Counted from the stretch's first letter, positions 11,149 through 23,404 are shown. The stretch: 64,000 bases of DNA from Panax quinquefolius (GCA_020205615.1 CM035164.1:3623501-3687500), one strand, 5' to 3'. Made by a program: numbers and translations. The notes: generated by a model not told the origin, from the sequence alone.

Positions 11149-12340
11149 TAATTTCAATAATAAATTGTATAATTTGTTAAAATTACGATGATTTTTTAAA
11201 ATTTTTAAATTTATTCTTTTTTATAAACTTTTCAATACATTTTTGCATCACATATCAAGTACATTTGTAAGTATATTGATTTTGCTATAATAATACTTTC
11301 ACCTTTAATGCGATAAAGATTGTATTAAAAGTCATTCAATTGTTGCACCATCAGTACCAAATTCATTATACATTTGCGAAGCAGATTAGATGAGAGGGAC
11401 GAAGAGATTCCTTCCCAAGAAACAGAAAGATACTCATTATGTCCATACCCTTATTTTGTTTTGTATGCATGTTAATCATCTAAAAAGATGAAATATTGAA
11501 TTATCTTTATTAGCATGGTCAACCTCAAAATTGAAAATGTATTACCTGTTATAACAATTAAAAATGACTTTAGAGGCCATTCATCCTATAATTACTTAAC
11601 AATTAAAAATGACTTTAGAGATGATTCATCCTATAATTACTTGGCATGAATTTCTTATTGATTCAATAGATTATTTATAATCATAGTTTTATGATATATG
11701 GAAGCATGTTAGACATCAAATTCTTTGGTCCATATGTTCACAGAAGTCCACATAAACATATCAATCATAAATGAAACTAGTAGTATAAATAATGACAGTG
11801 AAGTCCAAATATTCACGCATATAATATACATAAAAGAGATAAAATGATGTATAACCCTTGATAAGTAAAATTTATAGAATATCAATAAACAAACATCTAA
11901 CATGTTTCATTTATTACAAATCTGTAAATGGCTACTTAAAAAAATGTCAAGATCCAATATAATTAAATGACTTGTCTTGATTTCATAAGATTACAAAAAT
12001 TTGCAAGAGTTCATGTACTTGTATTTCCATTACATGAAAACATAAATTCAACCATACTATTGGAAAAGTCTTTATCAAATAATTTTTTTTAATAACTCTT
12101 ACCTTCTGACTTGCACATTAATTGAGGGTTAAAATAAAAATTGATAAATTTCTTCTTCTGACCCACCTGGGTCAACTCTTTTATTCATTCCATACACGAC
12201 GACGAATGCATAATGAGAAGCAAATGTTGCTCCACCAACTTCAGGAAAGAAAACTGTACAGAAACTAAATTATCACAAAGTAGAAAGAGGATTTAGAGAG
12301 TCAATACTCCATCATTAAACTATGTTACCCATTTTATGTT

Positions 12341-12363
12341 TATATATATATATATATATATAT
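12341..12363. repeat. (TA)n microsatellite
   Basis: An uninterrupted TA dinucleotide run inside the CACTA interior. Confidence 0.85.
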
Positions 12364-13542
12364 AATTGTTGCTCAAATTTTATAGTTGTGAACAGATTTA
12401 TTACCTTTAGATATAGTCATATAAGAAGAATATAGAGTTGCATTAACTTGTCAAGCGTTGTTTCCAGGCCATTGTCATCTAAAATGATACCTCAGCTATA
12501 TAATGAATAAGTCTCAAACTTAATATGATAGTACTTAATAAAATCATTGATTGAGTTCAGAAAAGAGGGGACAAAGAAGTTCTCATGCACATTAAATAGC
12601 CAAGTGCAGGGGCTGAAAAAGAAAAAAAAAGGAAGCATATTAGTACTGTACTATAAGATCAAAAACAAATTTTTAAATAGTCACAGCATATACTCCACAC
12701 TTGACCAAAGTCCATTTGATTTAAAAAACAATCTGAAAATTTACACATGAGCATCATTATACTATTCCAGATGATATATAATTAGGCATCAACATACAAA
12801 AGTACAATGAGGAAATTCAATATGCAGAAAATCATCCAGATAATTCCATACATTAGTATACTCTCATAACATTCGATAGGAAAATAAATATAAAGAAAGC
12901 AAACCTTTATCACGTTATTAAATATGGGATCGAAGAACACTAACCTTGGAATATCACATCCATCCGGCTTCCATCGACAATTCATAAGTCTCATCAACAA
13001 AAGGGTAACTCCCTAGTTTATAAATTGGGTAATTTTCTTCATCGTTCAGGTTTTGCATCACTTGTATGGTCATTACCAAATTCAATTATTTCAAATCAAA
13101 TATAAACAAATTATAGGATCAAAACAAATTTTTAAATAGTCACAACATAGACTCCAAACTTGACCAAAGTCCAACATATTTAAATAGCAATCTGAAAATT
13201 TACACATGAGCATCATTATACGATTCCAGATGATATATAATTAGCACCAACTAACATACAAAACCACAATGAGGAAATTCAATATGCAAAAAATATCAAG
13301 ACAATTCTATAGCAAACAACAATTCAACAATGTTAGCTTCTTTTTTCTTTTGAAAAGTACAGAAGTCATTTTTAGTTTGTTTTAATGATCATCAGTTGAA
13401 TGTACAACCTCTATTAGAAAAAGCTTATTATAATGAAATTTATGGACATGATCATGCACAAAATTGGATGATTCTAACCATTAGTAATTGAACAGATAAC
13501 AAAAAAGCAAAGTTGCTAACAAATGATCGGAAGAGTAATCAC

Positions 13543-13632
13543 CTGAGAAGCAGCAATCCACTGAATTATGGCGTTTAGTTCAAGATCTCCGCCAAAAGCA
13601 CCACAACCCCAATTCTCTGTTACAATTCCAAA
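13543..13632 (-). pseudogene. Captured exon of poly(ADP-ribose) glycohydrolase (PARG)
   Basis: The minus strand encodes VTENWGCGAFGGDLEL and then IIQWIAASQ, ending CAG|GTGATT. The NWGCGAFGGD loop followed by IQW.AAS is a signature of the PARG catalytic domain, which removes poly(ADP-ribose) from nuclear proteins. Only this exon is recognisable. I find no macrodomain GGG loop and no downstream YYTFG exon nearby, so it is a gene fragment. It lies in the same orientation as the Helitron 3' end at 11120, which fits Helitron gene capture. The exact acceptor is uncertain. Confidence 0.75.
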
Positions 13633-14362
13633 TTTATATTGAGCGTTACACATGTATAATGTAATGAATGCCTATACATGATACATCTCCAGTAAAAAGA
13701 ATGTCCTAAATAATTGTAGGAATACACCTTTACTATTCATAAATCAACCCAACAATTGTTTCAACAATAGAAGAGTATATCTTACAACCAAAGGACTAAG
13801 ATATATCGACATCATGTTCTCCCAAAACAAACTGTATTATGTTTTGTAGTTATTTTATAATTTCAAGTGTACTTTTTAGGGGCTAGATTGTGATCAATGC
13901 CAACATATATTAGCATTGTTTAATATATGTTGGCATTGATGACTTGCCAATTAATTTCCAGTAAAAACTAAAAGTTCAATTCACCAACCTGCTTGGATGT
14001 CATTTTTTTCTCAATAATTAGCCTTTTGTTTTACCAAGGTGTTAATGATTGTAAGTTCTTCGTAAGTGCTGTATGGGAAATGGGGGTAGCCATAGCATAA
14101 AAACACAAATAAAATTGTTTTCTTTACTTTGCATCCATTCCAAGAAGACCCAAAGATGGATACACACATGGTTTGATTTCTCAGAAACCTAAAGCATATA
14201 AACCCCAAATAAAAATTGAATCCTTATATCATTTGCAGGGTTGTAGCTACAATAAACTACAAAAGTAAAAACAAAATTGCCCAAATCAAGGAAAAATATG
14301 TAATGCTAAGGTCAAAGGATTTATAGTTTCCCTAATTAATATTTAGGCAGATAAATATATAC

Positions 14363-14363
<1 letters not shown>

Positions 14364-14412
<49 letters not shown>
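14364..14412. repeat. (TA)n(CA)n microsatellite
   Basis: About 18 TA units followed directly by about 7 CA units. A short ORF covers it on the minus strand but has no other support. Confidence 0.9.
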
Positions 14413-14413
<1 letters not shown>

Positions 14414-15128
14414 TTACTTTTTGGAATTTGCGAGTATGAGTCATAGCTAACTGACCGATACGGTGATGGGCTTGAGACCGGCCATATCCAGCCTCTTTGA
14501 GAAAATTTATCTGTACTTTGAAATGTCGATTGGGTCATTTCTTAAATTGAATCAATTGCAAGGTAAGCCACTGCAAAATAACTTTCCATGAATGTAGAAT
14601 TTCAACTCACATATAGCTGATCACATACACACTCAATCATGTTTCATATCAGTCAATGATTACATCAAAAATCGAGCTTCAATATTCATCATCTCAAAAA
14701 CATAATTTTTTAAACCCGCATTCTATAAACAAAGAAAGTGAGAAATTCTTAAATCCAACGAAAGAAAACACAAAGCATATATAGGAATTGATTGATGATA
14801 AGTTAAAAAAATTCCACTTTAGTCTATACAAACATTTGACTTTCAAATTATTAAATATAATAATCCAATTTTCATTTTTTTCCCAGAAGATAAAATTTTT
14901 AATTTTAATTTAACAAACCTGTTTAGAATCTCCTTCAAGTCCACCAACGGCTGAGTACTGATCCTCCATTCGACCACTTTTGACTCTTTTACAGTACACA
15001 GAATACCCCTCCATCCTCCGGCGCTAAACCCAAAGAAGGCAGAATTCCATAAGATAACAACATTCATGGGCATGGGCAATTATATGTATTGATAGATGGA
15101 TACAGTAAAGGGTGTAACAATTTCTTTT

Positions 15129-15772
15129 AATATTAAGAACACTTACAAAATAAAGAGAAAGAAACATAACAGATTCAAAATAAAATAGAATAAAAATTAA
15201 ATATACCGTGGTATTCTTCCTTCTTAGAGGCTATCCATAACCCATGTTGGATCGGTGGCAGAGTCGCCGACGCCGGTGATAAAATCCCAGGAAATTGACC
15301 CATTTCGAAGCCTTGAACCATACCCATAAGGTCACTGAACTTTCCCTCTCTCTATTTCTACTACGGAAGCCAGTCTCGCTGCCGGCGAGACATCTCCGCG
15401 GGTCGAGGCGGAGGCGGTGGCGGCGACGGCGGGGGATGTGGAAGAGTAGGAATATTAAGAACACTTACAAAATAAAGAAAAGAAACATAACAGATTCATA
15501 ATAAAATAGAATAAAAATTAAATATACCGTGGTATTCTTCCTTCTTAGAGGTTATCCATAACCCATGTTGGATCGGTGGCAGAGTCGCCGACGCCGGTGA
15601 TAAAATCCCAGGAAATTGACCCATTTCGAAGCCTTGAACCATACCCATAAGGTCACTGAACTTTCCCTCTCTCTATTTCTACTATGGAAGCCAGTCTCGC
15701 TGCCGGCGAGACATCTCCGCGGGTCGAGGCGGAGGCGGAGGCGGCGGCGGCGGGGGATGTGGAAGAGTAGGA
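15129..15772. repeat. 322-bp tandem duplication
   Basis: Two head-to-tail copies, 15129-15450 and 15451-15772, each start AATATTAAGAACACTTACAA and end GATGTGGAAGAGTAGG. They differ at only a few sites, for example TACTACGG versus TACTATGG and GAGGCGGTGG versus GAGGCGGAGG, so the duplication is recent. It covers a GC-rich segment that looks like the 5' end of a gene. Confidence 0.9.
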
Positions 15773-15832
15773 GGAAGAAGAAGGGCCGGTGAGGCGTTGG
15801 ACCAAGTGAAAGGAGCGAGAGAAGGGGAGCAT
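15653..15832 (-). CDS. Short ORF with organelle-targeting-like N-terminus (captured gene fragment?)
   Basis: This 59-codon ORF starts MLPFSRSFHLVQRLTG. It continues through a serine- and alanine-rich stretch to STRGDVSPAARLASIVEI and then stops. The arginines, absence of acidic residues in the first 35 or so positions and Ser/Ala richness resemble a mitochondrial or plastid presequence. It is unusually GC-rich for the area. The left part of the 322-bp duplication repeats the same exon-like sequence without the ATG. I do not recognise the mature protein. It may be the first exon of a captured nuclear gene spliced to something now lost. Confidence 0.35.
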   Translation of the reverse strand: MLPFSRSFHLVQRLTGPSSSSYSSTSPAAAASASASTRGDVSPAARLASIVEIERGKVQ

Positions 15833-16499
15833 GTATATGGAAGTGAAACAGGGGTGAGTGTAGTGAAGAAGAGGAAGAGGAAGAGGAAGAGGAAGAGTTG
15901 GAAAATCTAGAAAGAGGAACGGTTTTGTCGATTGTAGCGTGAGTGATTGAGTTAATTGGGGGCTGTGCTGTTGATTAAGGTTGAAATTGATTTAGTTGGA
16001 TTTGAAATTGATTGCGGAGGATAATGCCTGTTGAATGTCTGTTGAAAATCAAATTGGAAGACATTGATTTGAAATTGATTTTGGACTGTTACTACAATTG
16101 AAAATCAATTTGATCTGAAATTGATTTCAAATTGATTTGAAAAGATAGCCTTTGCTGTATTTATATATAAGTATTGATACTAAAATTGTTGTAAATAGTT
16201 TTATGAGATTATTGAATTTTTTAGGTTAAATTATTTTTAGGATTAATATGTGTTCTAATATGAGATTATGTGAAGTTGGATGATTTGTTATTACTGAATA
16301 GCAGTTGCTGAAATTTGAAATTTTTTTGAATATAACATTACTACTTAGGTTTTCAGAATTTTATTTATATAAATTGAAACATTTATTTCATACCCTCGGG
16401 TTTCATGACCTAATATGCGAGGAAACAGAGGATTTTGCCCCTGCCGCAATAGAGAACAAAATATCCGTTAACACAATATACTCCATGTATAAACAATGG

Positions 16500-17990
16500 T
16501 TATAAGTTAGTAATGGGATGGATATGGATTTATCATATGAATGCAAGAATCAGTGGGAAATTAGACTAATAATGAGAGACATCCTCTTAATAAGTTGTTA
16601 CTACCTTAAATTAATCAACTAAAAAATAAAAACAGTACTCCAAATATGTTATTACAAACAACAAGAATATCAAAGTATTCTGCTAAAGCAAGATCAGCAA
16701 AACCACTATGCAATTATGTGCATCTACTTCTCACTATAGTGTTGGTTTCACAAAAAGAAAAAAACATAATAAGACATACTCATACTAAGTTAAAAATATA
16801 AATTCACTCATACTCAGGTGAATGGATTATAACCAAAAGAAACTACAATCAATTTACTACTAACACCAGTTTAATAAATTTACTGAATATATTGGATTCT
16901 CCTAAATTATGCCCTGAATTATAGTTGTGCACATTCTGTTTTGTTGTAGGGATTATATTTTGCTGAAATTAGAATTCACATCCTTTAATTTGGGACTTTA
17001 TATTATTTGGAAATCTGTGGGCCTATTAATTATTAATATATTTTACTTAAACTCTCAATATAAAAATAAACTAAGTAAAATTTACTATACTTCTAACTAT
17101 TAGTGGCTTACTAAGATTATGAACATCACTTTTGGTATCCACTTGAAAACAAACAATTATGATACTTCTAAATATCAAAAAGAATTCCTTGGCAATAAAC
17201 ATAATCTTAAATATTAGGGCTTAACCAAAAACCTTGGTTGCAATATATGATCATACTTATACCATTCCAATATCATGAACATGAGTATGACATAAAATAT
17301 AACTAGGAATTAAGTTTATCCATAATTCAATCAAGAAGAAGGTTCAAAGAAGTTTATCATGCTTATACATTCTTGTTGCTCTTATATGCCTACAAATGGT
17401 CAAGTATGTCATATCCTATGTACGTAGAAGAGTTTTTGTTGTGTTTAGATATGGACCCTAGAATATATAAAGGCAATGAGTATATGTGATGTTATTTTAA
17501 TTGCTTATACATTCTTGTTGCTCTTATATGCCTATAAATGGTCAAGTATGCATGCCCTCGTGCATGTGGATAGTCCATATTATAGGGGAGACTCTGCCGA
17601 AATTTTTTCATTGGTCAGGTAATTTAGACTTGTACCTCGTGCATATGCAGACCATGCATGATGCAATGATTCATATTCTACCCCTATGAATCTATTGTCT
17701 TTAGGTTAGTGTCAGTTAAAATATGTAGGATGACATAAGACCATACCTCATTTTAATTTAAGATCCATAACAATATACCATGCCTTTGGGTAGTCGATCT
17801 CAAGCTGTGTAAATTCTTTTTGGCATGTATCCTTGTTCAATTCTCGAATAATCATATATGATGCACACTCATGTTATATATGTACGTATACATCTATATG
17901 TATTTATAAGCATCATAAATGGCATTGAGCTGAATTGTAAATCTCTAACAAGGGAATACAATAATTCATGTCAACATAGGTACCGTAGTA
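16500..17990. other. CACTA/Helitron interior without recognisable gene
   Basis: AT-rich non-coding sequence. A direct repeat is visible: TTATACATTCTTGTTGCTCT plus TATATGCCTA(C/T)AAATGGTCAAGTATG occurs at about 17362 and again at about 17502, a 140-bp duplication step. Confidence 0.5.
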
Positions 17991-17994
17991 TCAT

Positions 17995-18363
17995 AGACCT
18001 CTATTCAGACCGTAGTTGGATGAGAAGATGAAAGTCAAGTGCCCAGATATGTGCTACAACAGAATTTATAGTTGGTTGCCAAGTATTTCTAGATTATGTG
18101 TATAGTCACCCGGAATATGTTAATGGTCAGAACAAGATAAGATGTCCTTGTTTGAAGTGTAAGAATGTAAATTATATGGACAGAGACATAGTAAACTATC
18201 ATTTACCTGTTTCTGGGTTCATGAATAATTACGAAGAATGTTGGTGGGCACATGGGCAGAGAAGAGATAGTGGCAACGCACAAGTACACAATCCAGGCAG
18301 CAGTACTCATCGTATGAATGACATGGTTCATGATATTGCAGGGCTGAATTTTGATTGGGAACA
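17995..18363 (+). pseudogene. CACTA transposase-associated domain fragment
   Basis: The frame around 18098-18360 reads SHPEYVNGQNKIRCPCLKCK, then NYHLPVSGFMNNYEECWWAHG. This matches the zinc-binding transposase-associated domain at the N-terminus of En/Spm-type (TNP2) transposases, with the CPC..C..C ligands visible. The usual start DRSWM is present upstream near 18010 but in a different frame and followed by stops, so the exon is frameshifted. The catalytic transposase domain is absent because the element is truncated just after this point. Confidence 0.75.
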
Positions 18364-20603
18364 AGGCGTGGTTGCAGTAATATACGTGGTTGCACAATAG
18401 CACACGATATTGCATAGTATCTCTGATTATTGATTCTTACGTAAGAAGTCACTTAGTTTCATTCAATAATTGTCACAGTAGTTGTTGCATAGTATCTCAT
18501 ATTATTGATTCAATTATTTTCACAGTATCATCTGCACAATATTTTATATTATTAAATCAATAATTGAGACGCCACAGTTATTTATATTATTATTTGCATT
18601 ATTGACAATGTCTTGAAAGTTCTATCGAGGAAAGGGGTTAGGTTATTTAATTGTGCGCCAATAAAGAGAAGTACTTACCGAAAATCTCCCTCTTTTCTGG
18701 GAATGATCTGGTTGTCAATATTATGAGTTATAATATTAATGATGAATAAGTGTTGAAAGATTAAAAATGGATTGATTGAAGATAAGTGATTTGTGATAAA
18801 TATTTATTCAATTTTTTATATAAATAGAGGGGTTTGTCATGAAGTATTTGTTGCAAGTTTGACTTATTATATGGACCTCCACTTACTCATTTTTCAAAAT
18901 CGCCGATAGGAAGTTGTCTCAGTTTTGTTTTAGTATTATTATTATAATAATAATACAAAAAACTTTTTATATAAAACAGAATAATTTTTATAATATATAT
19001 AAAGTTATTTATTTTATTAGATTATAATTAGAATATATTATATTATATATAAAGTTTTTATTTTATTAGAATATTTTATTGCACAATGATGAATAGTAAA
19101 AATCAGAAAATTCGCCAAATTCGCCCGTGAATTTTTTTCCTATTCATCTGTGATTATTTTCTTAAATAGTGTCATGTCATTCTCCTATAAATAAGATGTT
19201 TAGTTAAGAAATGAAAATTACACCAGAATCAGAGAATTCTTCTTCTATAATATTGTGCGTATTTCTTTCTAGTATAAGAATACTTTTCGTATTCGTAAGG
19301 GATATTATTTATTGTATTCGTAAAAGATATTATTTTCGTTCAATATTCGTAAGGAATATTATTTTCTTCCATACTCTATAGTATGTAAGTGATATTATTT
19401 CGTTTCATATTCTTAAATCTACACATACTATGATAAGTATTGCTTTTATAATCCCTGAAATTAGTAGAATATCCTTAAGTTTTGCGCTTCATCTAGTATC
19501 GTTTCACAGAAATATTTATTTGAGCCTTCTTATTAAATTTCAATATTTTCATTTAGGGTACTATTCACGAGATACTATTTACTCGGGGTACTATTCACGG
19601 GGTACTATTCACGACAAAATTGATTTCTTAATTTTCTGTCCAAATTATTTTTGATACATGAATATCATTCTTGAATTTTACTCCACAATTAGTTATCATA
19701 TTGACAATTTGGACATTCTTGAACTCTTGATAAATTGAATTAAAAATCTATAATATTTATCCTTGATCTCACTTGATTGATTCATTATATCATTATCATC
19801 ATCCACATGCTTATATTGTGGTGAAAGTCATCTTTGGCCCGTAGTGCATAGATGGATTGTTGATTGGTATGATTATGACCAGGAATTGTGTATTGATATA
19901 ATCATGATCTGTAATGTTACAGATAAATGTTATGGTGAAAGTCATCTTTGACCCGTAGTGCATAGATGGACAGGTGTTTGGCATGATATGACCACTGGTG
20001 ATACAAACGAATATCGTTGGCCCATAGTGCATGAATAATTTATTGATTTAAAATATTTATTAATTGGTGTTACACAGATAAAATATTGATGATGGACTTT
20101 TAAATCATGGAATATAGTAATGCTCTACTTGACTCTTCTAATGGATTGTTATTTTCGCTGCAATTGTTAATCTAAAACTTATTGTCTATTGTATTCTATC
20201 AAATTTTTCTCTGTTGAGGACTAAGGATAATTTATTCTACATTATCTTAGTCATAATATTCTTTACTAGGTTAGTTGAGCTCACCATTTTTTTTTATTTT
20301 TCTCTTCAGGAAATGAGAATATAGCTGAGACTAGTCAGGGAATGGAGTGATGGTCCAAGATGGTTGCTATAGTAGTCATCACTATTCTATAAAATAGTGT
20401 GATAACAATTGTAATGAGGACTTTATTTGAGCTTGGATATTGTCTACGAGACAATATTTGTATTAAAACTTACAGCTTATATTTTGTCGTATTTTTCACG
20501 ATAGTTAATAGTTGTATAAATGAAGTTGTATTTGATTTCTATACCATGTAATTGGCGACTCAGAATGGGTTGTGTGGACCTATTTTGGGGGCGTTACATA
20601 TTT

Positions 20604-20659
20604 AATATAAGAAAAATGATATACATGTTGGCAAATATTTGACGAAGTTAGATTGCGAC
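20604..20659. other. Short unique spacer between solo LTR Z and element A
   Basis: About 50 bp of apparently unique host sequence separates two independent insertions. Its last five bases, GCGAC (20655-20659), are the left target duplication of element A. Confidence 0.65.
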
Positions 20660-23402
20660 TGTAAGACCCCAATTTTTTGAATAAAGATGAATTTTCTATA
20701 AATATCATTTTTGAATATTAAGGTGTGAATTTGTTATAATGTTATAGTTGTGGGTAATATTTATAAATTTTGTAAAGTAAGCAAGTTGCTATAAAATATT
20801 ACGTTTGGTGGGGAATATTCTTTTTATGCAGGAATATTAGATGCACGACACAATCATTAGTGGACCCCACAATAGAATTATTGTCGGAGTTAGAAAACGA
20901 CAAAATTATCCTTTTATAAAAATAACAGCGAATGGTTTACCATTAACTGTTGAAATACCCGATGGTAAAGAAATGCGATGTCTGCATTGGTTGCGTAGTA
21001 GCACTGCGGTATTATACTGATATCTTGGATTATTGATGCTTACGTGAAAAGTCACTACTTTCGATAATTGTTATAGTAATTCTTTCAATACTTTATTTTA
21101 TTGATTCAATAATTGCTACGTTGATATTTTATATTATTGATTCAATAATTGTCATTACACATATTTCAAATTATCAAATCAATAATTCATATTATTTGAA
21201 TAATATTATTATTTACATTATTGACAATGTCTAGAAAGTTCTCTGTCGAGGAAGGGGTTTGGTCACCTAATTGCGCGCCGCCTTAGGAAGAAATCTTTAT
21301 CGGAAAGCCCCTTTTCCTGGAACGGCACGTTGTCAATATTGTAATTTTAATAATATTATTTGTGAATAATTAATTGTTGATATATATGATAAGAAAATAT
21401 TTATTCGAAGTGGATTTAAATTAAGGAATTTTTAGCATGTGACATTTGTTGAAAGTTGGTATTTTATCTTTTCCGATAAAATAATTCATTCAAATATATT
21501 ATTATAATATTACATTATAGTAGTATGATGTGATTATATAATAGTACATTTTTTATAATTTGAATGGTAGCATTATTATAGTAAATTCATGGTATAAAAG
21601 TAAAAGGAGGTGGAAGAGAACAAATTGAATTTGAATTCCTGTGATGCAAGCGATGATGTCATCGGACGATGAGGTAAACAATGATGTAATATGATCGATG
21701 ATGTCAGCGATGATGTCATAAATTATGGCAAAAAGACTATTTTATCCTTACTCTTGCCAAGCCTATAAATAAAGCTCATTTCTTCATTATTTTCACCAAT
21801 TCATTCAAGCTATAGAGAGAAAGTATAGAGAGAATAAGAGAAAGAAGAAGAGTATTACATTACTACACTATTACGGTATCCAATCTCCTACTAAGGTCGT
21901 GGGTATTATTCTTTCGTATTCATGAAGAGAGTTATTTTTTCAATACTCGTAAGGGTTGTTATTCTATTCTTTATTATTATGTTGGAATAACCTATCTATG
22001 CGAAGGCTGCATACATGGTGAAATTCTTCATTATTCCATTCTTTATTATTACATTGGAATAACTTTGTGCGAAGCGATCTATCGCGTGCACGGTGAATTC
22101 ATTGTTATTCCATTCTTTATTATTACATTGAATATCCTCGTCATGCGGATTACGCATGACTTGGTTTCCGTTCTTTATTATTCGTTGGAATATCATGTGC
22201 ATGCGGATTCTGGCACGACCTAGTTCCATTCTTTATTATTATTCATTCTAATAACTTTTATACATGTGGATTACCGCATGCGTGGTGAATGGTCATTCGT
22301 ATTCATTCCTTATTACATTGTGAAAATGATCAGTCTACGTGGATTACTGCATGGCGGACAAAAATCCATTTGCGATTTCATATATTCTATTATACTCAGT
22401 TGGTTAAAGTTTTGGCTTCTATACTCCATGAAATTAGTAGAATATCCTTGATATTTGCGCTTCATCCAGTATCTTTTCATGAAAATATTCTTACGAGCAT
22501 TCTTGAATTTTACTCCATAAAGCAAAGATTATCGTCGACAATTTGGGCGTTATTGATTTCGGATAAATTAAATTATAAATCCTTAAAATTTATCCTTGAA
22601 CTTGTTTTATTGAATTCTTATATCATTGTCACCATCCTCGTGTTTATATTATGTTGAAAGTCATATGTGGCCTGTAGTGCATAGATGGACTTGGTATGAT
22701 TATGACTAGGGATTATTCGGTATAATCATGACCGTAAGTTACAAATGTTTGTGGTAAAAGTCCTCATTGGCTCAGTAGTGCATTTGATGGATGATTGTTG
22801 GTATGATCATGACCATTGATGAAAACACGAATATCCTTGGCCGTAGTGCATGGATAATTTGTGGTCGTGATACTAATGAATATCCTTGGCGTAGTCACGG
22901 GGATGATGTGGATTATTTATTAAAATTTGAGTCTCGGTGATAAAAGTGATGAAAACCTTTTAAATCATAGAAGATTGTAGATTTTATTCTCTACTTGACT
23001 CTTCTAATGGATTGCTTGTTCCGCTGCAGTTAAACTTGATGTTTGTTATATTTTATCAGTTTTAGTCATAATATTTCTAACTGGGCTAGTTGAGCTCACC
23101 CTTTTGCTTTCATTGTTCTCTTCAGGAAATGAGAACGTAGCCGGGATTAGTCGGGGAACGATGTGATGGTCCAGATGATAGCATTAGTAGTCATCACTAT
23201 TCTATGAAATAGTGTGATAATAAATGTATTGAGGACTCCATTTGAGTTGAATATTGTCTAGAAGACAATATTCGTATTAAAACTCTCAGTTATGTCTTGT
23301 CGTATTCTACACGGCAGTTGTATTATTAAGTTGTATTTGAATTTTGTACCATGTATTTGGTGACTAAGATGGGTGATGTATACCTATTTTGGGGGCATCA
23401 CA
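20660..23402 (+). repeat. Element A 5' LTR
   Basis: A 2743-bp LTR bounded by TG...CA. It holds a GATGATGTCA-rich block (about 21650-21720), a TATA box, and a downstream series of diverged units containing GTAGTGCAT.GATGG near 22675-22900. The primer binding site follows directly. Confidence 0.88.
21764..21771 (+). promoter_or_regulatory. LTR promoter TATA box of element A
   Basis: TATAAATA is followed by a purine-rich AGAGAGAAAG leader, and the same layout recurs in the 3' LTR (45406-45413). Equivalent motifs occur in the other LTRs, for example B at 42317-42324 and G at 49492-49499, so this is probably the U3/R boundary region. Confidence 0.6.
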
Positions 23403-23404
23403 GT

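Larger units (their letters stand above)
10468..18374 (+). mobile_element. CACTA (En/Spm-type) transposon, 3' end lost
   Basis: It begins with the CACTACAAGAAAAA terminus and GCGACC-rich subterminal repeats, inserted into solo LTR Z. At its right end the sequence passes from a transposase-associated domain straight back into LTR sequence, with no TTCTTGTAGTG terminus. The 3' part of the element and about 100 bp of LTR have therefore been deleted. The short word CGTGGTTGCA occurs twice at the junction (about 18366-18394). The element also holds a Helitron-type end, a PARG exon and a 322-bp duplication. Confidence 0.75.
10232..20598 (+). mobile_element. Solo LTR Z of a Ty3/gypsy element, split by a CACTA
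   Basis: The left part (10232-10467) starts TGTAATACTCC and the right part (about 18364-20598) ends GGGGGCGTTACA. Both match the LTRs further right, which start TGTAAGACCCC. The two parts add up to about 2.47 kb, one LTR, with no internal coding region. TATTT flanks both sides (10227-10231 and 20599-20603), so this is a solo LTR made by LTR-LTR recombination. A TATAAATA promoter motif is at 19186-19193. About 100 bp of the LTR is missing at the right-hand junction with the CACTA. Confidence 0.82.

Noticed and set aside
12165..12270. Possible second captured exon (minus strand PEVGGATFASHYAFVVVYG)
   Set aside because: It is open and bounded by AG and GT-like sites, but I could not match it to PARG or to any family, so it is not listed as a gene fragment.
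14332..14538. 68-residue ORF ending in a YIYIYI run
   Set aside because: Half of it is translation of the TA/CA microsatellite. The other half, though residue-diverse, could not be tied to any protein or splice model.
15295..15501. Arginine-rich ORFs on both strands of the duplicated segment
   Set aside because: The composition comes from GC-rich trinucleotides (GGCGGAGGC). The alternative minus frame with a targeting-like start is more plausible.
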